The position numbers and the translations under genes were made by a program. From Chrysopilus asiliformis (lineage: Eukaryota > Arthropoda > Insecta > Diptera > Rhagionidae), in the NCBI GenBank assembly GCA_964034945.1, contig OZ035961.1, positions 30,778,184-30,842,183 on the forward strand: DNA of 64,000 nt. The letters are read 5' to 3'. Below, piece after piece: positions 33,451 to 44,997 of the stretch. Position 1 is the stretch's first letter. The number at the start of each line of letters is the position of its first letter. The notes below the pieces were generated by a model that ran no database searches, had not been told where the DNA came from, and saw nothing but the letters and a program-made list of their open reading frames with translations.

Positions 33451-34620
33451 ATGAGGGAAGCTTTGGTAAGCGATAAAACTATTTGCTAACTATTTCAGTA
33501 TTTATTATTGTTTACTAGAAACTATATGGTTTTAGATTTTATGGATGGTCGCACTGGCCACATGTGCACCGCAGCAAGGTGGCTACAAATATCAATCTAG
33601 TGCAGTGAACTTTGGGCAGCAACGAACGCAACAAACTCATACGTTAGCTCAGCCGGTGCAATCACTGCAGTCATCGGTTTCGAGAGGATCTACGCAAATT
33701 GGTAGTCAAAATCTCCAACAAAAACCAGTAACATGGAACATTAACTCAGCAGTTCCGCAGAAAACCACACTTCCATTACCATATCAATCGTTTACAAATC
33801 AGTATTCGGGAGCTCAGGAGCAATCAGCACAACCAATAAACCTTAGTCCTTTGATTCAGAATGTTCCGGCAGAATCCGAAAGGGCATATTCGCCTACAGC
33901 GCCGATTATTGACTCATATGGGGATAATGTGAAATCAGCGATATTTTCCGCAACGCCTGCGGCTGTAAGAGTTTTACCAAACTTGCCACAGGGATCGATA
34001 AACAAATTTTCCTCGTCCTCATTGCCAGAAGCAGTTTCAGTCCCAGTTGCAACGCTTTCACCACTTTTTCCTAGCCCCCTGCCCGCTGTCGAAAGTGCGC
34101 CGAAAACTTCTTCATCACATGCGCAATCATCGTCATCATACACCACATTTTCATTTGGACCCAATAACAGCGTATCGGTCTCTCATGGAGGTGACTCTGG
34201 CGCTAATGTCCAAAAAACTCCTTTGAGACAGCCTCATATTTCAAGGCATTACTTCGAAGCTATCGTTCCCGATGGTCCTGATGACGAGGAAGGAATAGGT
34301 GGAAGATTTGTCACTCAAGACTTGAATAGCAACACAATTTCACAATTAAACAAAACCGATGTGATCTTAGTTAAGACACAGAAAATGGCATACATTATAC
34401 CAGCAGAAATTCCAGGTAGATTTAACAAAAAAAAAACTCACAAAATGACAGAAAAAAACCTATAATTTTTTAACTGCTTTTAGGAGGCCCATTTAATCAA
34501 CAAGGCACCGTTCAACATTACTACAATCAAAGGCAAAATTTGCCACAGGCCTACACAGTAAACCAATTCTTATTCTTCATTAAGCCGAAAAATGTCAATT
34601 TCTTAAATAAATTAGTCTAA
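33451..34620 (+). CDS. Secreted, very divergent Tweedle-like protein T5
   Basis: Exons 33,451-33,465, 33,536-34,415 and 34,484-34,620; 343 residues. Exon 1 is five codons (MREAL), intron 1 is phase 0 and intron 2 is phase 1, exactly as in the Tweedle genes. The signal peptide MREALILWMVALATCA is like theirs. A long Q/S/P-rich low-complexity region occupies residues about 20-240. SRHYFEAIVPDGPDDEEG (about 241) resembles the S-KHFY-HAAPEE-EE start of the Tweedle domain, and KTDVILVKTQK (about 278) resembles EKTIIYVLTKK. The rest of the domain, QYDALGG and YLPP are absent; the C-terminus is NQFLFFIKPKNVNFLNKLV. The homology is inferred from gene structure plus weak motifs. It could instead be an unrelated cuticle or secreted protein. 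Confidence 0.72.
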
Positions 34621-35039
34621 GATTTTACGAAAAATTAAATGAAATTTTATATTTTGGTTACTCGTGCGAGACGAGACGTATTGAAGGCAGTAACTGACCA
34701 CATAACGTAAAACTCATAAATGCACAGAGAGCATCCGTGTGTGATGTCCGGCTACCATTAGAAAGAATCATGTGGAAATCAGCGAATTGAGAAACAAACG
34801 AAAAAATATTTTCTATATTAGAAGAAAGAAAAAAAACATTGTCTCAATGCAAATATATTGAATGTCCATAATATGGAGATATTTAGTTTTTTGTGAACAT
34901 TTAACCATTTTTTTTTTATATATTTTTACTGCAACCCAGTCGAATATTAATTAACAACTTTCTTATTTTTGATTCATTAGTGGGTGTTGTAGTTTCTGGT
35001 TACACAAATAAAATTTTTTAAAGCTGCACGTTGTTGGCA

Positions 35040-35665
35040 CGATCAAATAAATTTTTGAATTTTAGCAATTTGTTACACTTCTAATTAAAATATTAATATC
35101 AATTGATTGGAAAAAAAAAACAAAATAATAAAAATTGAAAACGATTCGAATACGAAATGAATCTTTTTTAGGTTAAAATTTTCATTTAAAGTGATTTTCA
35201 TTTGGAAGTTCAAGATTGTGACCTTCAGACTAAGGTTTAATTCAAATGTTTTTAACCGAGGCCTACAATTCGCTTGTTTGCGATTGATATTCAAAAATTA
35301 TTTGGTAATTAAGTAACTGGTATTAGGTTACGCGCTACAAGATATCATTGATGTCGAATAATTGTGAGTTTTTTCGGAAAGTTTTTACCATTCTCACAAT
35401 GTGCGTGCGTGTGTGTGTTCGTTCCTATATATGCATTTGTAAGACCGACTTCTACTGTTCTTGCATTCGAAAACCTGTATCGTCCCATACCACCCTATAT
35501 GGAACGGTAAAATATGTTACCAAGAACTTAGTTAATTGATACCATTTTTTGTGTATTTCCAAATTCTAGCCATGTATAATTTAACAAATTTTTTGGTGCA
35601 ATTACCCAATAAATTGAAAATTTTGGTGAAAGATTATTTAACCAAGACGTTTTGGTTAAATTTAC
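35040..35665. other. Intergenic, no gene recognised
   Basis: AT-rich downstream DNA of T5 with a short (GTGC/GTGT)n patch at 35,401-35,420. No recognisable coding or repeat structure. Confidence 0.45.
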
Positions 35666-35668
35666 AAT

Positions 35669-36171
35669 CAGGGTATTCACAGTCGTCTTTTAAATTGCGG
35701 GTAAATTTACCGCTCGGTAATTCAGTCAAATTTAACAGATTTTTACCGAGACGGTAACTTGGTTCAAGTAAAAATGAATTATCGGATTCGGTAATTGTAT
35801 ACATGCCTTGAGTCGTGTTTTTCGGCCCGAGTATTCGGTATCACGAATCAACCGCGGGTGGCGCTAGTAATGTTTTTAGTTGTCAAATTTTCTCGCTGGC
35901 TTTTTGTTAATCTCATCGGACTGATGCAAATTTTTTCAATTTTGATAGCCGTTGCCACAATAGAAATTCAAAAGAATACATCAAACATGGATTTAAAGGT
36001 ATGTGACATATTTTGCAATCAAATTCGCAGTTCATGATTTGGTTACGTATCCAATAAAAGCGCTGTTCTCAAATCTGTGATGTGGGATGTTCACAGCAGA
36101 ATATTTTGAGTCTTTTAATATTACCGAAAATACCGAATACCGAAAATTAAAAGAGGATTGTGAATACCCTC
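35669..36171 (+). mobile_element. TIR element, copy 2 of family CAGGGTATTC
   Basis: Second copy of the element at 30,709, same orientation, with ends CAGGGTATTCACAGTC and TGTGAATACCCT. It keeps the ATGGATTTAAAG plus GTATGTG stub (about 35,988). No clean target duplication is visible here. Confidence 0.75.
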
Positions 36172-36361
36172 AATGTTTTTTTGTTTATCTTTTGTATGAA
36201 GCTACCCACAATATCCACGTAATAGACTATTTTCATTAATTTGAACTCTTTTTTAGCCACTGCGATTTAAAAAAAATACAGCTTAATTCAGATAACGGTG
36301 AGATGATACCTTTCTTACATAATCAAACTTCATATCATACTAATATATAAAAATGAGTTGG

Positions 36362-36416
<55 letters not shown>

Positions 36417-36417
36417 T
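36362..36417 (+). repeat. (GTCT)n microsatellite
   Basis: About 14 uninterrupted GTCT units near the 5' end of the Helitron-like element. Copy A (16,209) has only two, so the tract has expanded here. Confidence 0.9.
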
Positions 36418-36544
36418 CCTCTTTCACGCAAAAACGGCTGAACCGATTGACTTGAAATTTGGCATGAGTGTCTGTGGTAGTTCTGGTTCCAACATAGGCA
36501 TACGGAAAAGTAGCGCGAAGGGTGGGGGGGAGCAAGGGGAGGGG

Positions 36545-37197
36545 GTAAAGTGATTTCGAAACTTAGTTTTTGCGCTATGTTACTCTTTCGCGGGGAAACT
36601 ACTGAATCGATTGGCCTGAAATTTGGCATAGATGTTCGTCGAGGGTCCAGCCCCAACACAGATCCATTAAAAAGTAGTCCGAGAGGTCGGGTGAGCAAGG
36701 GGAGGGGGTAAAGTGATTTCGAAACTTAGTTTTTGCGCTATGTTATTCTTTCGCGGGGAAACTACTGAATCGATTGGCCTGAAATTTGGCATAGATGTTC
36801 GTCGAGGGTCCAGCCCCAACACAGATCCATTAAAAAGTAGCCCGAGAGGTCGGGTGAGCAAAGGGAGGGGGTAAAGTGATTTCGAAACTTAGTTTTTGCG
36901 CTATGTTACTCTTTCGCGGGGAAACTACTTAACCGATTGGCCTGAAATTTGGCACAGATGTTCGTCGGGGGTTCAGCACCAACACAGACTCATTCAAAAG
37001 TAGCCCGAGGGGTGGGGGGAGTAAGGGGAGGGGGTAAGGTGATTTCGAAACTTAGTTTTTGCGCTATGTTACTCTTTCGCGGGGAAACTACTTAACCGAT
37101 TGCCCTAAAATTTGGCACAGACGTTCGTCGGGTGTTCAGCACCAACACAGACCCATTAAAAAGTAGCCCGATAGGTGGGAGAGTAAGCGGAGGGGGG
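36545..37197 (+). repeat. Four tandem copies of a 163-bp unit
   Basis: The phrase 'gtaaagtgatttcgaaactt' recurs at 36,545, 36,708, 36,871 and 37,034 with its next start at 37,197, exactly 163 bp apart each time. Each unit also has 'ctctttcgcggggaaactac', 'gcctgaaatttggca' and 'ttcgtcg'. Confidence 0.92.
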
Positions 37198-37679
37198 TAA
37201 AGTAATACCGAATGCAAGTGCTGGAATTTTTTGTTAGTTTGTTAACCCGTTCGGTACATGTTTTTTTCTATGGGGGTTAAAAATACTCTCTATACAAATT
37301 AATGATGTTTACGCTATCAGTATTCATTTAAAACAAAAAAAAAAGAAAAAAAAAATTAAAAATTTTTATTTTTTACAAATACGTCCACTGTAGTCCAGCT
37401 TTTTACTCAAAAAATCAAAATTGGGTGACAAATGCACTTAAAGGTGCACTAAATGAGAATAGAGTGTTGAAAATAAATAAATAATAAGTCAATTCAAATT
37501 TTTAACTGCGTTGCCATATGGCATCAAAATACCGAATGGGTTAATCATTTTCCGAAGAGAAAAAACTAACGAACAGCATGCAGGCTACCTAATTTTTAAC
37601 CAAATGAATTTAGTTTTCCTAAGTTTTTTTTCTGTTCACGCGTTTAGCCGGGCGAAGCCGGGTCCAAATTCTAGTAATA

Positions 37680-38560
37680 AATATAATTAGATATAATATT
37701 GAATGGTTTTATGCAAAAACATTTGAAAACTCGAGAACTAATTGAAGTAGAAAATTGAAACTTGTAATAGAACTGGTTTTTAGCAAAAGATAAAACTCTT
37801 CTGAAAATGGGAAAAAGTGAACCACCTCTTCCCACCTTTCCCAAACAACTGGAAAAGACTTTTGCGATTATCTCGAAAACGTTTTTTCTAAAATCGCGTT
37901 CCACAGGATAACAGCTTTGGAATTACAAAGACCGCATTAAAATCTGTTGAAGTTTTCAATTTTCACAATTTTCGTTATGTACACACGGACGAATATTTAC
38001 ACACACACACACACACACACATAAATAACGAAACCTATATGGAGACAGAAGGTTTTTTTTATTTCTATACGTAGCAAAATCTATAAGAAGATTCCATAAT
38101 GATTAAATTTGATTTTGAGGTTTTCATATAGGAAGCAATATTATCATAATTTATTCATGTAAAATCCAAATTCTTAGAAAAAGAAGAAATACGTTTCTTA
38201 TAGTTTATTATACCAAGGGACATCATACGCGCCGGAATGGCCGAGACAGTCTCAGATTTAGGCATGTTGTCCCGGCGTTTTCGTCGTACCGAAAAAAATT
38301 GCTGGTACTAAAGAATTCACAATGAAATTTTACAAAACATTCTCATACATCATAAACTACTGCCCCCATACAAATGAAAAAGTTTTACAAAAACAAGATC
38401 GCTTATAATGCAACTTCACATAAATATTTCATAATTTAAAATTTAGGCGGTTTCAAAGAATTTTTATTAGCATCTATTTGAAATTTTAGAATCACGCCAT
38501 ATATGGTATTTGACGATTACCTTGCAAAATTGTAGTTATCTGTTGAATTTATTGTAATAT
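37680..38560 (+). repeat. D1-related repeat with an (AC)n tract
   Basis: Contains an (AC)n run at 37,999-38,022 and, near 38,500, the D1 phrase 'gtatttgacgatta' followed by 'aaaattgtagttatc'. It is a mostly decayed interspersed repeat with no gene. Confidence 0.5.
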
Positions 38561-40520
38561 AAATTTTTTGCCGTGTTGCAGAGTAGTTTTTTTCAGATCT
38601 CTCGAGAGTCGAGACTTATAAAATTAATAATTTGAAATCGAAAGCAAACCACCCAGTTTTTAGTGGAGAATCGGTTTTTGTGCTTAATATCGAACTAATA
38701 GCGGCAGTATTTAAAAAAATGTCAAAATATTGTCATAACTTGTTGTACAACAAATATTAATTCAAACTTCGCTTTATGTCAAATATATTTCACATCATTT
38801 AAGATCATTAACTCTGAATAGTCATAACAGAAGCATAATCGTACGAAAACTTCAAGACATCAATCATTAATCTGTACTATAGGTTTCTTGTGAATTCATC
38901 CACTCTTTTCACAGACGGTAACCTGTCTCAAGGTCGTTGCAAAATCGTTTTCGGTTTTTCAAAGTGAAGACAGATTTCATTATTCATTCAATAAAAAAAG
39001 TTTAATGCATACTAGATAGTAAAACGTGAAAAATGTGCGTTTGGCCCGATTTTAAGATTATCACTTTTCTACTTGATATGGCAATGAAAAGATCCCGAAC
39101 TTAAAAAAATACTATTAACATAAAAAAAAATGTTTTGTTTCCCATTCATGTGAACTGTATGAGAAGAAAAGTACACACTTATCTAATCATCAATAGCTAC
39201 AGCATCGTTATGTAATCCTGGTCAACATAATTAGGTAACTTAGTCTATTTTTTGTACGAAAAATGAGTCGTTAAATTTATTGGTTTTTGCAAATCAAAAT
39301 TCTTGCATACATATATTTTACCTTTTTCGCCTCCAACTCAATAGATTACTGATGTCCAAAGATCTTACCAAATAATTATGTTAAACATTTTCTGGTGGTT
39401 TTGGCTATTTTAAACATATGTGTTTGCAAACCCAAATGGGATTTGTAACGTGGGAATAATATTGGGTCCCTAACGACCGGAAACTTTTTGTGTAACATTT
39501 GTATAACTGGTGTAACATTTATTTTTATCCAAACTAAAGTTATTAATTTAAGTTTTGATTTTATCTGAAATTTATATATATATACATTCTCACATTTTTA
39601 GCAAATAATGGAAGATAAAATTATACATTTGATCGAATTAACAGATTATATACATAGTTATAGAAACATTAAAAAGTCCTTGAAATAAAATATCGGTTGT
39701 AATCTACGCAAAATTTTCCTCTGCAATATTTAGTTTCAGAAAAAATACGCAAAAAAAAATAATTTTTTTTTCATATATTTCAAGAACTATTAAAGATACT
39801 TAAAAATCGTCAAATCAAAAAATGTGGAAAATTTTATTTCTAGTAAATTTGGTTAATGCATTTTCCATAAAATCGCACAGTTTTCGAGAAATTTTCAAAA
39901 AACCTATTTTTTTCAAATATTTTGAGAATTGTTACAGATACATAAAAACCGTTAAAGCAAAAATGAAGAATTTCTTAATTCCTTTATATTTTAATAAAAG
40001 CATTTTTAGCAAAAGAACATAAGTTTCGGAAAATTTTCAAAAAAACTGCTTGTTTTCAAAAAATTGTATGGAAAGTACCCCTTCGTAGCTAACGTTACTT
40101 TCCCAAAAGTTGATATAAAACTACGATTTTTGTAAAACTCATTTGCAAAAAAATTCAAATCACTAACTCAACGAGTTCTCGAGTTATTTAAGATACGTAA
40201 AAGGGACAGACCCACAGACAGCAGAAGAAAGTAAAAACTACTCAACTTTAGAGTAAAAAAATAAATTTCACGTTAAAAATATTTGCACAACCGTTCCGGC
40301 AAAAACTCTTTTGTGACGAAGTTTGATAAGGGGTAGAGAGGGGGTGGAAGATCAAGCTGGATGCCAATGTAAACTTGTACCACAAATGTACATCAGAAAG
40401 TCTAAATTTCTTGGTCCGAAGTTGACTATTAATGCTTCGATTCGATAGCACTGTTTATAAGTGAATTATAAAAGAATGTAATAAAAATAATGAAGAACAA
40501 CAAAGAACCATGCAGGAAAT
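38561..40520. other. Intergenic, no gene recognised
   Basis: AT-rich, about 2 kb, without a supportable ORF. Several 'tctcgag', 'ttttcgagaaa' words at 39,700-40,200 suggest old D1/R2-type debris, including 'gggacagacccacagacag' near 40,202. No clear structure. Confidence 0.4.
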
Positions 40521-40524
40521 ACCG

Positions 40525-40880
40525 TTTTTCGTGCCCCTGGGTTAACTTCTGAACCCGTGTAGTTTTCACTTTGGTTGAATACTTTTTGGAAAGGGCACAG
40601 TCTCTAGTTTCATCCATATATGGCTCCAAGAGCCACCGAATTGCAGGGGGATGGGGAGGGGTTAATGTGATTTTTCACGGAAATTATGGCAGAAATCATA
40701 TGAAAAATCGCGAAAAAGTTCGTTAACCCCTCACCATCCCCCTGCAATTCGGTGGCTCCTGGAGCCATATATAGATGAAACTTTTCAAAAAAGTTTTTCA
40801 AAAAGCCCTTTCCAAAAAGTATTCAACCAAAGTGAAAATTACACGGGTTCAAAAGTTACTTTAGAGGGGCAAAATCGTGC
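40525..40880. repeat. Long inverted repeat (foldback, arms about 165 bp)
   Basis: Arms meet at about 40,700. Left-arm words 'cactttggttgaatactttt', 'ggctccaagagccaccgaat' and 'tgcagggggatgg' appear reversed and complemented on the right as 'aaaagtattcaaccaaagtg', 'attcggtggctcctggagcc' and 'ccatccccctgca'. The inner 70 bp is nearly perfect. The ends are not sharp, so it may be a MITE or a local inverted duplication. Confidence 0.8.
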
Positions 40881-40929
40881 ATCGTTCTTTCCGACTGGTC
40901 ACTAAGTAACCAATTTTTTTGTGACCCGT

Positions 40930-41095
40930 TACAAAAAACATAAAATTAACTATAATTGCCAGAGGCCAATTGTCAAATACTCTATATGAGGACATACAAC
41001 ATTTTTTACCAAAAAAAAACCCCCAACTGTATGGGGGAAGTGAGCAGGAATAGTTTGATTGAATTTTGATATATGGAAAAACTGGTCAAGCCTGA
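40930..41095 (-). repeat. D1-family repeat fragment
   Basis: Inverted fragment with 'aattgccagaggccaattgt' and 'caaatactctatatgaggac', followed by 'ccccaactgtatgggggaag'. Non-coding. Confidence 0.6.
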
Positions 41096-41304
41096 AAACA
41101 TATGTGAAACATCCTTAGACGTTTAAGCCTGAATCACATTTAACTTCGGTCCAAGCAATTGGAACACCCGATATAACCAGACCAAGTTATTGCCTACTTT
41201 GGTGTGTAAAAAATAAAAAACTATTTTTTGTAGTTAGGTGAATTATTGACTTAAGCCTATTTTCTGATTGGAGTGGCACTTTTTAGCATATTTTTTTGTT
41301 GATT

Positions 41305-42100
41305 ATCCAAATAACATCGAAAAGCACGAGCACATGAGGTTTGTTCTTTGCGGCTTAAAAATGCAACAATTTACACAATCGGGGCTAAAGATTTAGACCT
41401 ATAATTCATATCCGCGTATAAGAAGCGTAAGAAGTGACGAGAACGACACAGTGATTAATAATGTTTGCTTTAATGTCACAATTGCTTTAATGGGGAAATT
41501 GGTGATCGACGCGACGGTTCGTCTTTGGGTCAATATTCGCTTTGTGAAAATCCTGCAACGATAGAGTGGCATTTGACCATTGTCGGCTCGATACAGTAAT
41601 TAGATGTGGAATCTGAATGTCAATTTTATTAGCGTGTAATGGGTACAGGGTCGACACGGTTGCCACTAGAGTTACCCCAAGACCCCCGCTTTACAAACAA
41701 AAGAGAAAAAAGTTGATGCCTTCAGTCGCCATATTCCCCGTTGACATTCGATTCAAATGATTTCGCTTCGGAAATTAAATATCTTATTTCAGGCTAATAA
41801 CTGATGGAAATTGCATAAAAATGGATAGAAGCCATTTTTGAAACAGCATAATTTTATTGGCATTTCATTGCTAAAAAAAAACAAAAATAAATTAACGGCA
41901 AAAAAAATCAAACAATTTTTTCGTTAGAAGCAAAATATTTTGATGGCAGCTAATTTTGTTAATGGGGGCGTCTTTTTTGTAAAATGGCAGCGTCAAAATT
42001 ACGTGCCTGTATCATAATTGTGGCGTGGCAAACCTTATCACCGCTATTTGCATGGTGACGAGATATGTGAATAAACAGGACACGGTTGCTTAAAATGCTG
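41305..42100 (+). repeat. Repeat family R1, copy 1
   Basis: Inverted relative to 57,995-59,300, with about 80% similarity by eye. Shared landmarks are 'acatcgaaaagcacg', 'tttgcggcttaaaaatgca', 'gacggttcgtctttgggtca', 'gatagagtggcatttgac' and 'gggggcgtctttttt'. This copy lacks the 322-bp insertion seen in the other and preserves its empty target site (about 41,529-41,545). It has extra sequence in the middle ('gagaacgacacagtgattaa'). No intact ORF. Confidence 0.75.
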
Positions 42101-42734
42101 TTTGGGTAACTAAATCCATTGCATTGAAAATTTTTAACGCACTCAATGAAAGAATTATCTTTGAACATTACTTAACTTTACTCTGTTGATCGTGCAAAAT
42201 GAATAATGGATAATCATAATTCGGCTATTTTTATATGCATATAAAAAAATAAACTTTTCTTATGGTTGATCTTGTGTATTGCATGGTGATATAGATTGAT
42301 CAGCGAAACATTTTTTGTACTGGCAGTAATTTTTAAATAGGCCTAAGATTATCATGTAAATTACAAGTTTAAGTTTACTGCCAAATGGAAATTCGGAAAT
42401 TATGATATTAATGAGGAATTAAAAATTCGCAAATCGTAAATTTGTAAAACACGTAACAAAAAAATTAAATCAAACGCATCGGCTTTCAGAGTTAATTGGA
42501 TTTTAAGATATGCTATGTTCATTTCATACATAATTTAAAATTTTTAAAGCACTGATGAGTAGAAATGGCAAACTTTGGGCCAATTTAAAATACAATTTCT
42601 GGTGCGTATTACATATTCATGAAAATTTTATTGTAGTTAATCGCTGTTAGATTTTCATATATATTTTGACAGTTTCTCATAGAATCAACAGTTCAAGTGT
42701 AGATAGTAAAGAAAGCATACGCACCATTCCAGCA
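42101..42734. other. Intergenic, upstream of T6
   Basis: AT-rich, no repeats recognised. A weak TATATAT at 42,658-42,664, followed by 'atcaacagttc', may be the T6 core promoter. Confidence 0.4.
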
Positions 42735-43627
42735 ATGAAGGCATTTTTAGTAGGATTTCAAGGACTATACTAATGGAAAAAGGATAATAATTTTAATATT
42801 TATTTTCCAGTTTCTCAGTTTTGTGGCATTTGTGGCTTGTGCTCCACAGTATAATTACCAACAACAACAAGGATTGGGCCCGGTAGCGCAACAACAACAA
42901 CAACAACTAGCTCCCATACAAAACTATGCTCCTGCTCCTGCTCCAGCTGCCGCGCAAAATTATGCTCCAGTGCAACAGCAAAATGTTCAGCCCGAACCAC
43001 AAATTTCCGTGTCAAAAGTTTTCTATATCCACTCGGCTCCTGAAGAATCTGCAGAAGAAGCGCAGGCTCAACAACTCGGCGGTGGACCATCTCGCAAGGA
43101 TTATCGTATTGTCTTCATAAAGGCTCCCTCTCAATCAAATGCAGCTGCTGCGCTTTCACTTGCTCAGAGCCAGAATGAGGAAAAGACTGTGATCTACGTT
43201 TTAACTAAGAACCCCGACATTGGTGAACTCCAAGCTCAGCTTTCTGAAGCCAAAGGCCCTGCCAGTAAACCAGAAGTATTCTTCATTAAATACAAGACGC
43301 AAGAGGAGGCTCAACACGCCCAACAGCAAATTCAAGGTATACAAGAATTTTAGATTAGGTAAATTTTTTTTAATCACATTTTATTTGTTAGCTCAATATG
43401 ATGCCTTAGGAGGAACAAGCCAAACCTCTGATGAAGGAGTTGCTCCTGTTCAGTCATTTATTGGTGCTTTAGGAAACAATGCTGGACCTGCAAGTGAAAA
43501 TACAGGTGCAATTGAAAATTCAGGTGTAGGTGTAGCTCCTGGCCCAGTTGCTGGCCCACCTGCTGGTGTTCCTTCAATTAGAGGTGGTGCTGCCAATCAA
43601 GCTTACCTTCCACCTAGATACTACTAA
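42735..43627 (+). CDS. Tweedle (DUF243) cuticular protein T6
   Basis: Exons 42,735-42,749, 42,811-43,336 and 43,392-43,627; 258 residues. Signal peptide MKAFLFLSFVAFVACA across intron 1. A glutamine-rich, Ala/Pro-containing spacer (NYQQQQG..., about residues 20-70) is followed by the Tweedle domain: SKVFYIHSAPEESAEEA, YRIVFIKAP, EEKTVIYVLTKN, KPEVFFIKYKTQEEAQHAQQ. Exon 3 encodes AQYDALGGTSQTSDEGVAPVQSFIG, a Gly/Pro/Ala tail and YLPPRYY. The poly-Q is encoded largely by CAA repeats. It is a typical structural cuticle protein. Confidence 0.93.
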
Positions 43628-44890
43628 ATTTATAAGCCTTCGTAGCGTTTATCGTGTGCCATATTTTGTTAACTAGTTTTAATAAAATTCTCGCATTGCT
43701 TTAGTCGTATGTGTTTGCTTTTGACTTTTAATATCGATAATCTTTGATTTGATTTTTAATGATAAGCATAAAAATAGGTTTTAGGAGGTGCCTATAAAAT
43801 ATGTCACACATTTTGGCGGAAACTGTGAAAAAGGTTGACGAGGGTGGGGAGAGGGGGTGGAAGGCGAAAATTAGCGTAACGTCTTTAATGAGCAGCATTT
43901 TATACAAAAAAAAAATCATTTGTTACGAATTTTGTTCTATGACAGAAAATTCATGTTGCACGAAAATTTACAATAGGACACAAAATCCTATAAGCTTCAG
44001 CTACGCCGGTCCAGCTACTGGATCGAAATTCAGTGAACTATATGGAATTTTCTTGTTTAATCACATATTTAAAATCAATATAGTTATCAAACTCCAAATT
44101 TTATTTGGCGATATTGTTTTAACAAAAAATTGTTTTAACAAAAAGTGTTTAGAATCTGATTCTTCATAACTCTGAAAGATATTTTTGCAATAATCTCGAA
44201 GACAGTTCATGTTTTCGAACGCAAAAAACCATGTCAAAATTTGTTAAGGCTTACTGCTAGAAGTCAATCATACAAATTTCGTTACATTTCGTTATGTTGC
44301 ATACGAATGAACCACGGCACGGCATACGAAAAATTGTATACACGCACACCCATACATAAATACAAGAGGTGGATTCATCGAACTGCATCGATGGGTTTAT
44401 GTCTCGGGGGCGTGCGGGACTCGATTATGTTTCGGTTTTTGAAGTGATTTTAATACTTATATGTAAGAAGTTTTCGAGATATGTCCCTTTTTGAATTAAC
44501 ATTTGTTTGGTTTGCTTTTATTAGGCAAGTTTTTTTTTCTTTTGTATTTTTTTGACACTTTCTGTCATTAAATATTTCTGCAATATAAAGGAGAGAGGGA
44601 GAAAAGTAATAAGTATTTTTTGATGAAAAGGACATCTAATTACCCAATCTATTTACAACGATCTTCAACGGTTGAGCAGTTTAGAGTTAAAAATATTTTA
44701 TAAATTTTGATGATTTCGGCTTTTCTCTTATGACATAGTATCTGGTAATTTTTTGGGTGATAACCGTTAAATTATCACGCAAAAACTTTTTCTTAGATGC
44801 TTAACAATATCCAATTGAAAAATCAAAGATGACTGCGTGTGGGTATGCGTTAAAGTGCAATTGACCATTAATTAGTTAAATCAATGCTTT
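43628..44890. other. Intergenic between T6 and the T7/T8 palindrome
   Basis: Contains AATAAA for T6 at 43,680-43,685. Further sequence (43,790-44,460) has GC-richer patches such as 'acgagggtggggagaggggg' and 'gatgggtttatgtctcgggg', suggesting a decayed interspersed repeat. No supportable gene. Confidence 0.45.
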
Positions 44891-44997
44891 TCACAACAAA
44901 TATGTATATATTTAAAAGCTACACATTTAGTAACAAATTAAGCCTAATTGAGTAATAATGAAGTAAAAACAATGCGAACTAATAACTAGTTCAACTA

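Larger units (their letters stand above)
36335..37675 (+). mobile_element. Helitron-like element, copy B, with internal tandem repeats
   Basis: Starts TCATACTAATATATAAAAAT, carries about 14 GTCT units (36,362-36,417), and ends in an imperfect hairpin (CCGGGCGAAGCCGG) then CTAGT, matching Helitron TC...CTRRT structure. Four tandem copies of a 163-bp unit occupy 36,545-37,197. No helicase or other intact ORF. The open frames across it (for example 36,330-36,698 minus) are products of the repeats. Confidence 0.65.

Noticed and set aside
36330..36861. Several overlapping frames on both strands (60-120 codons)
   Set aside because: They come from the GTCT tract and 163-bp tandem repeats of the Helitron-like element.
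42815..43090. Antisense frames over Tweedle exons (also near 62,263-62,811 and 56,800-57,186)
   Set aside because: They are shadows of the sense coding sequence with poly-Leu/Ser composition from Q/G-rich codons.
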